Of a stretch of 64,000 nt of DNA, positions 37,301-46,484 are shown piece by piece. Origin of the DNA: Scatophagus argus. Its lineage: Eukaryota > Chordata > Actinopteri > Scatophagidae. Numbering within the stretch: position 1 is the stretch's first letter; each line of letters begins with the position of its first letter. Both the position numbers and the translations under genes were made by a program. The notes beneath the pieces were generated by a model. That model searched no databases, was not told where the DNA came from, and worked only from the letters and a program-made list of their open reading frames with translations. The stretch spans positions 7,347,501 through 7,411,500 of the forward strand of contig NC_058511.1 in the NCBI RefSeq assembly GCF_020382885.2. Direction: 5' to 3'.

Positions 37301-37569
37301 GCCCAGGCTGACTAACACTGTTAACCAGATTGCAAAGAAAATGTTAGTTAATATGACAACTCAAAGCTGCAGTCTGGGTTCGCAAACCAGGCTAACCGAA
37401 CAGATATGGTAATAAAGCAAACGCTCATTTCAATGAATGAAAAAGGTCGGTGGTTAAGCACATTTATTTATCATTATTATTATTATTATTAGAACGCTAG
37501 GCTAGTAAGGTAGCCACATTCACTTACAGCTGCATCGTCACGGTGAGCGTCTGGATACTGGAAAGCCAT
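31323..37569 (-). CDS. prep: prep-A, prolyl endopeptidase, left tandem copy (complete CDS)
   Basis: Fourteen coding exons: 37528-37569, 37150-37224, 36120-36253, 35867-35997, 35093-35302, 34694-34815, 34502-34607, 34147-34338, 33837-34034, 33359-33462, 33029-33260, 32762-32893, 32489-32645, 31323-31617. They sum to 2130 bases (709 residues; human PREP 710) and all introns are GT-AG. Known role: cytosolic S9A serine peptidase cleaving short peptides after Pro. A seven-bladed propeller spans about residues 70-430, and the alpha/beta-hydrolase part is formed by the N-terminus and 431-709. Triad: S553, D640, H679; oxyanion Y472; S1-pocket W594. Odd: the serine elbow reads GMSNGG where family members have GGSNGG, and S476/Y477, H487 and Q511 replace N/I, R and E kept in prep-B and human. 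The start context AAGATGG is strong. A mobile element begins about 30 bases after the stop. Confidence 0.93.
32762..32893 (-). CDS. prep: prep-A exon 12, nucleophile exon with Gly to Met change
   Basis: Encodes residues 516-559 with the catalytic Ser553. The codon before it is ATG (Met552); the matching prep-B codon is GGC (Gly). Reading frame, acceptor (TTTCAG) and donor (GTGTGT) are intact. Confidence 0.93.
35380..35640. mobile_element. Tc1 terminus and tRNA-type SINE fragment in prep-A intron 4
   Basis: ACACTATATGGACAAAAGTATTGG (35388-35411) is the usual terminus of a fish Tc1-like element. Behind it GGTCGCCGGTTTGATTCC resembles a Pol III B box, and GTGCCCTTGAGCAAGGCACTT (35579-35599) is a conserved core of fish tRNA-derived SINEs. 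The matching prep-B intron is only 123 bases long and has neither. Confidence 0.55.
36745..36835 (+). mobile_element. Short LINE RT C-terminal fragment in prep-A intron 2
   Basis: Encodes [21 protein letters not shown], a pattern common at the C-terminus of fish non-LTR polyproteins (INTAQKIIG..LPSLQDIY). About 90 bases; absent from prep-B. Confidence 0.45.
36836..37125 (-). mobile_element. Tc1/mariner-like transposase C-terminal fragment in prep-A intron 2
   Basis: The minus strand reads [20 protein letters not shown] and then [19 protein letters not shown], the second-Asp region (QHDnAPxH) of Tc1-like transposases. A decayed terminus (GCAATACTTTATATATATATAGTG) lies at its right end. Only the middle to the end of the gene remains. 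Confidence 0.7.
37464..37490. repeat. (ATT)n microsatellite
   Basis: About seven TTA units in prep-A intron 1, near exon 1; not present at the matching place in prep-B. Confidence 0.75.
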
Positions 37570-37929
37570 CTTGGAGGTCAGTTTTTGAGAACTGTGGAGC
37601 AAAGAAAGCTGTCTCAGAGACTGAAATACAGGTTCTGAAATGAACCTCTGAATCCTGTAACACACCCATTGAAAGCGATGTGCCTTTGGGCATAAAAGAT
37701 GCTCTGCTCACATACAGCCAACGAGCACTTTGAAGAGAATATCGCTGATTGAGCAGCTGAAATACGATTGCGCCCCCTATGGACAAAAAACGAGAACAGA
37801 CGATAATAGAAGAGAAGCGGAACAACGTAGGCAACGTGCATTAGCAAGAAACATAAACGACGTGGAATCGAGGCCAGATCTCTTCAGTTCTTATCTCATT
37901 TAACCTTTTAAACTCATTTAGTATTCTAA
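37570..37929 (-). promoter_or_regulatory. prep: prep-A upstream region (duplicated promoter)
   Basis: About 360 bases upstream of the start codon are kept in both copies, including GCGCCCCCTATGG (37771-37783), similar to but weaker than a CTCF core. No TATA box is evident on the minus strand. Homology stops at 37929, so both copies carry the same proximal promoter but different distal DNA. Confidence 0.5.
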
Positions 37930-38547
37930 TTTTTTTTGTCAAAGATTAAAGTCCCCTGATTTTTTGAATTGTATGTATCGTTCAAAATATGGTTTATTAT
38001 AACTCGGGGTTGCAACTGCTTGGTTGTTTTCATGTAGTTCTTCTACTTACTCATTTATGTCAATCGATTAGTGTCATTGTTGTGACCACCAATTTGACAA
38101 CCAGACGATATTCATTTTACTGTCACGGAGGACCACGATTACATTTAAGAAATTGGAACCAGAGAATCTTTGGATTATTTCCTTCTTTAAAAACGACTCA
38201 AAACGATTCATTGAAATGGTAGTTATTTTCTGTCAAGCGACCCATTAATTAATCAATCAGTTAATGGAGTAACAACTGCAGCTCAGATCACATGTGTTAC
38301 TGAATTACTTTTTTAAGGCAGGAGCACCAAAATATTAACTAGATGTGTGAAAATTAGGAACTTTTTCTTTAAAAGGCAAAGTTTACGTTTATAATAAAAT
38401 AAAACATGTAAGTTATGTACAGTAACGGCCTTTAACTTAATTTTAATTTTCAGCTTATGAAGTTTATGTTTTTTTTATTTTTAATTTAAAAAATATATAT
38501 ACAGATAATATTGATGAAAACGCTGGGCTTCATCTTATATTTTTTTG
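37930..38547. other. Spacer between the prep duplication units
   Basis: About 620 bases of AT-rich DNA not shared with the flanks of either unit. No gene seen. Confidence 0.7.
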
Positions 38548-39014
38548 TGACATTAATTTACATACCAAAACAACTTTGAAAGACAAAAAAAGTCAGGTTG
38601 AGGACATGAAATTTGAGGAGTCTTAAAAGTAATTTTACTCAAACAACAATAAACACGGAAGGGGACCCTCTGTCGGACCACCCTCATTTTCTGCAGGGTT
38701 TGTCAGTTGAACTCAAATGATATTGAATACTTTGGATTTTTACATAAATACATACACGTACCACTGTCTGAGTGTATTTTAGAACTCCAACAGGTCTGGC
38801 TTGTTTAATAGTCAGTTAGAAAAACGTATTCTCAAGATCTTCAGTTGCTTTACAGCAATGTTTTATGTGCAATTCAGTTCTTAAAGCATGTAACACAAAA
38901 GAAAGCTACCGTCAACTTTACTTCCAATGGCTGCTAATGATGGCCTCTTCTTTTTTAATGTATTAACTTCATCACAGAACAAACAGGCGAGATTAGTCAC
39001 TGTGTAAAAAGTTG

Positions 39015-39020
39015 TTTATT
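39015..39020 (-). terminator. Candidate polyadenylation signal of prep-B
   Basis: TTTATT on the plus strand gives AATAAA on the minus strand about 675 bases after the prep-B stop. The segment is not present in unit A. A hexamer alone is weak evidence in AT-rich DNA. Confidence 0.35.
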
Positions 39021-39694
39021 GTAGTTGTGGCATTGTGTTCTGTTCCCCATCACAGGTAAACATTCAGAACATGTCAAGAGGTAGAAATCATTATCAGGGT
39101 TTTTTATTTTTGCAAATTTCTGCACTCTCTGTCGACTGGGAACATCATTTGCACTGTGCTGTCTTGTCAGATCTGCACGTTGAAATCACTGGACATCTTA
39201 CAGCCTCCATCCTTAGCGCAAATGAAAAATAAATAATATGCATCGGGCTGAAGCACCCAGAGGACTCAGAGATAATCTACAAATAAACACTTGCCACTAT
39301 GGCCTCATCACTGTAACTGCAGGCTGGATGATTACTGTAATGATGACACTCATCACTGATAATGTAGACATTCTTTTACCTCATTAGAACTACAAACAAG
39401 GCCTACATGATAGCTATAAGTGCTGCAAGTTGGCTTAGACTTGTGTCTCAGGGGAGAGAGGGAAGGATGAAATTGCACAAACACAGAGAAAAGAAAAAGA
39501 GGATACAGTATGAGTAGCTGGGTTAACATGAGTTTAAAGATCCTGTAAGTGTAAACCTGGTTTGTAACCTTTATAACCATGTGAACAGCATTTTAACAAG
39601 GATTTCGGGAAAAAAACAAAACAAACAAACAAACCCAAAAAAACCCACATACACACACTCACACATTTTTTTGGGGGGAGGGGGGGGGGTCAGC

Positions 39695-42600
39695 TTATTT
39701 GACCCAGGAAATGTTGAGACATTTAGCGATAAAGGCGTAGGTGTCTGCCACCTCCTGGATGACCTTGTTGGTGGGCTTGCCTTGGCCGTGGCCTGACTTT
39801 GTGTCCACGAGGATGAACAGGGGGTTCGTCTGCTTGGAGCTGCGGCCTACAACGTACTGCAGGGTGGCGATGTACTTGAGGGAGTGGAAAGGCACCACGC
39901 GGTCATCATGGTCCCCTGTTAGCAGGAGCATCGCGGGGTACTGGACCCCGTTGTCTTCTGGGACGCGGACATTATGAAGTGGGGAGTACCTGGGAGAGAG
40001 TGTTAATGAAGAAATATAAACAGCCCATATGTTGGTTTGGGATACAAAAAACAAATATTTTAATAACTGATTAAATCAGTAATCGCTGAGTGAACTGCTT
40101 TGGCTGAACACTTCCTCTGCATGCTAAAATATTTAATTTCCTTTCCATGGGTCAGCTCCAGTATCACAGTACAGTCATTAAACCAAAACTGTTGTAACTC
40201 AGTATCTCACATACTGTTTTACAGCAGAGGTGTACCAATTCGCACCCCCCTAAAAAAACCCTTTTCTAAAATAAAACGTTAACCTTTAGGTGTTACGATC
40301 AGCTTACCTGTAACAAACATGAAAATACAGTTACGATCAGGTGTGCTCTCTGAAGCGAGGACACGTGGCCTCACTCATCATGTGCTGACTACTGCTTCTG
40401 CACTACTGGCGTCAGTTACTGGTTCCCAGTCTAGTGTAAGGCTTAGAGTGCCCTCTACTGACCAAGCTGAACTTAGCAAGAACGTACATACATTGTGATA
40501 AAGTAATAAAGGTAAGTCACGCAGTAGTTTCCTTTAGTTTCTCACATATAAAGCCCTGAACAGTCAGGCACCATCATATCTTAAAGAGTTGACAGTTCCC
40601 TACTATCCCACCAGAGCTTTGCATTCCCAAAATGCAGGGCTGCTTGTGGCTCCTAGAGTCCTCAAAAGTAGATCGGGAACCAGAGCCTTCAGTTATCAAG
40701 CTCCTCTACCATGGAACCATCTTCCGGTTTCAGTCTGGGAGGCGGACACCCTCTCTACATTTAAGAGTAGACTAAAACCTTTCCTGTTTGATAAAGCTTA
40801 TAGTTAGGGCTGGCCGAGGCTGGCCCATAGTTATGCTGCTATAGACTTAGACTGCCGGGGGTCCTCCTACCATGGCTGCCCATCTTGAGCCAGGGTCTGA
40901 TCTGAGGTTTCTGCCTTCTAAAAGGGCAGTTTTTCCTCGTCACTGTCGCCAAGTGCTTGCTCAAGGGGGAATGTTGGGTTCTCTATATTACAATTCAAAA
41001 AATAAACTGAATTGAGTTGAATTTCTTTGTCAAAATGTAATGGGGGTCAAATATTTATCTGTCTTTTTAAACACACAGTGCTACACTTATTTCATCCCCA
41101 GATCACCACAGCCACAGACCACAGGAAATGCTTCCTTCAGTCAGGTAGCTGATATGAATTCAGCATATTTTACTGAACACCCTCTCAATCCTCTCTTTGG
41201 GGATCCATAAAGGATTATTTTATCTTACTTACTTGATGAGCCAGTCAAACTGTTCTTTGTTATCTGAACAACCGTAGTCTGAGGTCCAGGCGTGGCCGAT
41301 GGTGAACTTGTGGAACTTCAGCATGTCCATGACGCCCACCTGAGCCACCACACAGCCAAAAAGGTCAGGCCGCTGGTTTGCACAGGCCGCTGAAAGAGGA
41401 AACACACAGTCAGACACACCAGGGACTGACATCTGCACGGCTTCAAACTGTTCAAGGACTAATTTCAAAATAATATGCACTGTATGTTCTTTCAGCATAC
41501 ACACCTACAAGCAGGCCACCATTAGAGCCTCCATTTATGGTCAGCTTGGAAGGAGAAGTGTATCCCTCCTTGATGAGATATTCAGCTGCACACTGGAAGT
41601 CAGTGAAGCAGTTCTGTTTGCTGGCCAACATGCCAGCTGGAAGCAAAAATACAAAGTAAGTAAACTGCTGTTAAACATAAATGATTCTGCTCACCATCTG
41701 CTAAAGCAGGACTGAAAGAGAGGCAGGCAAACACCACATTAAGCCGGTGTATGTTGTCCAAATCCCCTCACCTTTGTGCCAGGTCTCCCCATACTCCCCT
41801 CCTCCTCGAATGTTGGCAACAGCCAGGATTCCCCCCATATGTCTGACAAAGATGAGTCGTGAGACACTGTAGCTTGGTGTGATGGAGATGTTAAAACCAC
41901 CATAGCCGTACAGAAAACCTGGATGGGAGCCATCCAATTTGATGCCCTTCTTGTGAACAATAAACATGGGGATTTGAGTGCCATCTTTGGAGGGATAGAA
42001 GATCTGGGATAAAGGAGAGGAAGACAAATCAAGAAACATTTCTCCATAAACTTCTGGAAGAAGACTTTCAAACATCTACACAGTTCTTCAATCAGCAATT
42101 CCATTCAATTTCTTGCTAGAAATCCTGACATTCAAAATCCAACTCTGAAATGTGCTGAGATCTGCACTTACCTGGATGGTCTGGTAGTCAGAGGGGTTGA
42201 AGCCTTTGACGGTGACCTCTCTGAAGACGTGGGGCTGCAGCGGCTGCTTAGTCAGGTCACAGTGGTAGATGATGGCTGGATGAAAGTTCACAACCATGTC
42301 ACACAGCTCTGTCAGCTGTTTCTTTTTGGTTGTTTCCTTGCATGCGCATTTAAAATCTCTGGATATTTTGCAGCACTTACTTCTTTTAACTCTTCAGCTC
42401 TTCCTCTTTAACTTTCCCACAGCAACAAATGTTATAAAATGTCTTTCTACAACATCAAGACAACCCAAGCGGTTACATTTTCATACCTGGGGAGAGGAAG
42501 GAGGTGAAATAGTAGAAGATCTCAGAGTCGATCTTGCGCCCCGTGAAACCCACCACAGAGCCGACGTCAAGGGGGAAGGTCCTCAGCTCCTCCCCTGTGC

Positions 42601-45600
42601 TCAGCTGATACATTTTCAACACGTTCTTGACATCATGAAGGAAGCAAACAAACAGGTAGCTGGAGTACGTACAGGTGGCGAACACTGCAGATGGACACAT
42701 GGCCAACAAAAACAGAAAGTTGGTGACAGAATCTGATGACGCTAAACTCTAAATGCTAAATTCTCAAATTCCTATAGTACAAGTCATGATTGTTGCAGCA
42801 GCCCACCAATAACATCTTTGTCATGCTGAGGAATGAGCTCTTTCCAGTTGCTTTGGTCAGGGGAGGCAAAGTCGATGTTGATGAGGCGGTAACGTGGGGC
42901 GTCCAAGTTGGTCTTGAATGTGAACAGCGTGCCCTCATTGGTCACGTATTCGTACTCAGCGTCAAAGTTGTCAATTAGTTTCACCCACGGCAAAACTCCT
43001 GAACATAAGAGGATGAGTATTTGAGTTTAAATGTGGAGAGAAATTATAAAACTAACAGAAAGTTGTTAGATCTAACAACAATGTGACAAAAAATTGCACA
43101 GAAAATACAACACAAAAACCCATCAGTCTTAAAATAGTTGAAGACAATTGCAAGTTAGCTTAACATACCTGTAATACCCTGGGGAATGGTCTGAAGGTCA
43201 CAATACCACAGTCTATTGACAGGATCACAGCCTTCCCTGAGAGTCAGCAGCACGTAGCGTCCATCATCTGATACCTGCAATAAACATGCAACAGCTAAAC
43301 CTCACCTGAATATCAATTAACACATACACTCATACACATTTACAAACAAATAAACCATACCTCAGCTGCACTCATCCACTTGGGGTGTTCAGGAAACTCA
43401 GCACACAGTACATCCTTAGACTGTGGAGTCCCCAAAACATGGTAGTACAGCTTCTGGTTCACATTGCTGTAGGTCTCTTTGCCTAGAAAAGAAAACAATA
43501 TACTCTCATCTTCGCCCAAAAGATATTTGAAGTAGCAGGCTGTCGGGAGCAGAAACAACAATGAAAGGCAAACGTTAAAAATTTCTCACACTAGTAGTAG
43601 CAGCTAAAGTAAATTGAGAATTTGAGAACGTTCACGAGAGGACCAGAGGGCGTGTTCCAGATCAGACTCTGCAGCCTCCCAGGGAAGGTCTACACCACGG
43701 TGCTGGAAAGGAGAGGAATAATGCGGTTTTTGCCCTGGCAGTGAAACACTGGACCAGCTCTATAGCCTTGCAAGGGTACTCGAGGAGGCATGGGAGTTTG
43801 TTCATCCAGTCTACATGTCTTTGATTTGGGGATTTTTGAAAGGCATAAGAACATGTCCCCCTAACCATCCTGTGGGGGGGGGGGGGGGGGGGGGGGGGTC
43901 CTCTGGAAATCTGGAGAGGATGGCCTGTTGTGGGCCATCCAATCTCTGTAGGCTTAATCTCTGGCCTTAGGATTCCTTCTCTGCTTTTTGCAGATATTGC
44001 AGTCCTACTGGCGTCATTGAACAGTGACCTCCAGCTCACACTGGGGCGGTTTGCAGCCGAGTGCGAAGCGGCTGGCATGAAGATCAGTACCTCTAAGTCT
44101 GAGCCACGGCTCTCAGCTGGAAAAGGGTTGAGTGCCCACTCTGGGTCAGAGGGGAGTTGCTGCCTCTCGCTGGGTTGGTGTTCCAGGCATGTCCATTTGG
44201 GAGGAGACCCTGGGGCAGAGCCCAGGACATGATGGAGAGACTAAATCTCTCTCCCCCAGACGAGCTGGTGGAAGTGGCCAGGGAGAGGATGGTCTGGGCT
44301 ACTATGCAGAGACTGTTGCCCCCGTGGCTCAGACCCGGATAAGTGGAAGAAGACGAAGACAAAGAAGGTATGAATGTATCTTAACAGCGTCTTGTCCTCA
44401 CCAGTACTCTTGCCATCCTCGGTGGGGTAGGTGTTGTAGAAAATCCCCTTCCCATCATGAGTCCAGGACAAGCAGCTAAACTTGACGTGCACCAGGTGGT
44501 CCTCCAGAGGGATGGCACCTTTAACTTGCAAAAAGTGGATCTCCACCCAGTCTGCCCCGCTGGCGCTTGTGCCATACGCCAGGTACTCCCCATCCTCAGA
44601 GAATGCATAGCCTTTAAGTAATCATAGGAACAGAAAAAGAAAATGAACAAAGTCCAGGGAAAGCTAGCATTCTTTGTTAGCTGCTAATATGGATGCTATA
44701 GCAGGCTATGAAAATTTATCTGTTATTATTATACCTTGGAGGGCAACAGTCCCATCATCAGAAAATGTGTTTGGATCCAAGAAGACTATGGGCTCGGCAT
44801 CCAGGCTCTCCTGCATATACATCACACTATGATTTTGGAGACCTGAGTTGTAGAAGTGAAAGTACCTGAAAGTGAGGGGAGACACAATTAAAGACCTTCA
44901 CAGGTACAAGCTCCTGGAAACCAAATGTGGAATATTAATCCAGCTAGATGGTACATCCACTACATGTTCTGTTGAGGCTCGCCTCACCTGCTCCCCCTCT
45001 TGAAGGGACAGCTATACTTGGGGTAGTCATACAGCTCAGTCATGCGATTCTTGAACAGGTCTCGCACCTCACAGCGCTCTAAAAATGGCAAAGTCAGCTG
45101 GTTCTGAGCACTGACAAAGGCCTGGTTGAAGAAGACACAACACCAATATAGCAAGTTCAGATCACTCATTCATTTTAAAAGTTTTCAAACAAGAACAAGC
45201 TTTGCAGCAGAATCACCCCTATTTTTCAAGGTATAATTCATGTACAACAGCCGTTGAACAAGGATTTGCTCGAACAACGGCTGTGACAGCATTTAAAATG
45301 CTGAATTCAACTGCACAACATTTACTAAAATAACAAACAAATAAAACAACGCCTGTCCTTAACCTCAGTTAGTCAATCTGCTGTGCTGTTTTTCTTCCGG
45401 GAACGTGAAACGTATTAGGAGTGTGACGAATCAGGAAAGGAACGCAAGGTGGATAAGAACCAATCACGAAGCGAACGTGGGTGTCTCCGTTACTCCCCTC
45501 CAAACTAAAAGGCAACACCGAAGCTCTCAAATTAAAACTGGGTCACCAGCGTTTGGAAATGTCTCCGTTTCCTGGCTTCTAAAACGCTGCAATAATGTAA

Positions 45601-46143
45601 ACGAAATGAGCAATCGTAGAAGATATATTTTTTCAAACTAAAACGTATTAACATGGGTGTAGCCCTAGGCAAAAAATCATGTTTGCTAAATCACATTCTA
45701 GCTACATATGTCAATAGAAACAGAAAAGGATTAAGATTTACCCGTGTTTTTTCACTGTCCGGGTCCTCCAGCCAGCTGTACGCATCTGGCACTTTGTGGC
45801 CATGATAGTCATCCACCTGTGCAGGTGAAAGGGTAATGACAGTTAACTAGGGTTGGCAAAAACAAGACAGCCTTCTGCTGCTGAGCTGAATCGCCCAGGC
45901 TGGCTAACACTGTTAACCAGATTGCAAAGAAAATGTTAGCTAATATGAAAACTCAAAGCTACAGTCTGGGTTCACAAACCAGGCTAAGCTAATAGGCATG
46001 CTAACAAAGCAAACGCTCATTTCAATGAATGAAAAAGGTTGATGATTAAGCATCCCGGCTTATTAGAACGCTAGGCTAGTAAGGTAGCCACATTCACTTA
46101 CAACTGCATCGTCACGGTAAGCGTGTGGATACTGGAAAGCCAT
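39695..46143 (-). CDS. prep: prep-B, prolyl endopeptidase, right tandem copy (complete CDS)
   Basis: Fourteen coding exons: 46102-46143, 45742-45816, 44988-45121, 44735-44865, 44402-44611, 43361-43482, 43169-43274, 42807-42998, 42487-42684, 42172-42275, 41772-42003, 41505-41636, 41233-41389, 39695-39989. Each has the same length as its prep-A partner; total 709 residues. Same domain plan and catalytic triad (S553, D640, H679). Here the elbow is GGSNGG, the loop is GYGGFNIS, and [11 protein letters not shown] and VSRLIF are kept, as in human PREP, so this copy looks like the conserved form. One unusual change is FYYFTSF for FYQFTSF in the propeller. The start context CCAAGATGG is strong. Intron 5 and intron 13 carry LINE insertions not shared with prep-A. 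Confidence 0.94.
40540..41025 (+). mobile_element. L2-type LINE 3' end in prep-B intron 13
   Basis: An open frame at about 40589-40807 encodes [20 protein letters not shown], then [20 protein letters not shown], the typical C-terminus of fish L2-like polyproteins, ending [12 protein letters not shown]. The tail has GAGGTTTCTGCCTTC, GGGCAGTTTTTCCTCGTCACTG and ends AATAAACTGAATTGAGTTGAATT. The C-terminal frame is open, suggesting a younger insertion than the one in unit A. Confidence 0.8.
43630..44366 (+). mobile_element. Rex3/RTE-like LINE fragment in prep-B intron 5
   Basis: Prep-A intron 5 is 277 bases, this one 919. The inserted part encodes [20 protein letters not shown] (in intact elements usually FADDVVLLASS..DLQ) and [18 protein letters not shown], and ends like these LINEs with CTCAGACCCGGATAAGTGGAAGAAG. 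It has internal deletions and an altered catalytic FADD (FADI). The clade name is from recall. Confidence 0.7.
43874..43898. repeat. Run of 25 G
   Basis: Uninterrupted G run inside the LINE fragment of prep-B intron 5; on the transcribed minus strand it yields poly-C RNA. Its length in an assembly is unreliable. Confidence 0.9.
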
Positions 46144-46484
46144 CTTGGAGGTCAATTTTCGGGAACTGCGGGGCAAAAAAAGCTGTCTCACTGAGTGAAA
46201 TAGTGGTTTAGAAATGACCCTCTGAATTCTGTAAAACATCAACTTAGGGGGGGCTATGGCTTTGGGCATAAAAGATGCTCTGCTCACATACAGCCAACGA
46301 GCACTTTGAAGAGAATATCGCTGGTTGCCATGTGAGCAGCTGAAATTCTATTGCGCCCCCTATGGACAAAAAACGAGAACAGGCAACGTGCATTAGCAAG
46401 AAACATAAACTATGTGGAATCGAGACCAGAACTCTTCAGTTCTTATTTCATTTAACCCTTTAAACTCATTTAGTATTCTAATGT
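46144..46484 (-). promoter_or_regulatory. prep: prep-B upstream region (duplicated promoter)
   Basis: Matches the region upstream of prep-A, including GCGCCCCCTATGG (46354-46366), with small deletions. Beyond 46484 similarity to unit A ends. Confidence 0.5.

Larger units (their letters stand above)
27249..37929. repeat. Segmental tandem duplication, unit A (prep-A)
   Basis: Starts with TTTGTGACATTAATTTACATACC and ends near TTTAGTATTCTAAT. The same two ends bound unit B (about 38548-46484). Homology covers 3' flank, all exons, most introns and about 360 bases upstream of the start codon. Unit A is longer because of insertions at 27851-28794, 28939-31296, 35380-35860 and 36730-37125. Confidence 0.9.
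38548..46484. repeat. Segmental tandem duplication, unit B (prep-B)
   Basis: Direct repeat of unit A, same orientation, separated from it by about 620 bases of unrelated DNA. It has its own insertions in the introns at about 40540-41025 and 43630-44366, absent from unit A. Confidence 0.9.

Noticed and set aside
31323..37569. prep-A as a pseudogene
   Set aside because: All 14 exons keep length, frame, GT-AG sites and the catalytic triad; the unusual residues are substitutions only.
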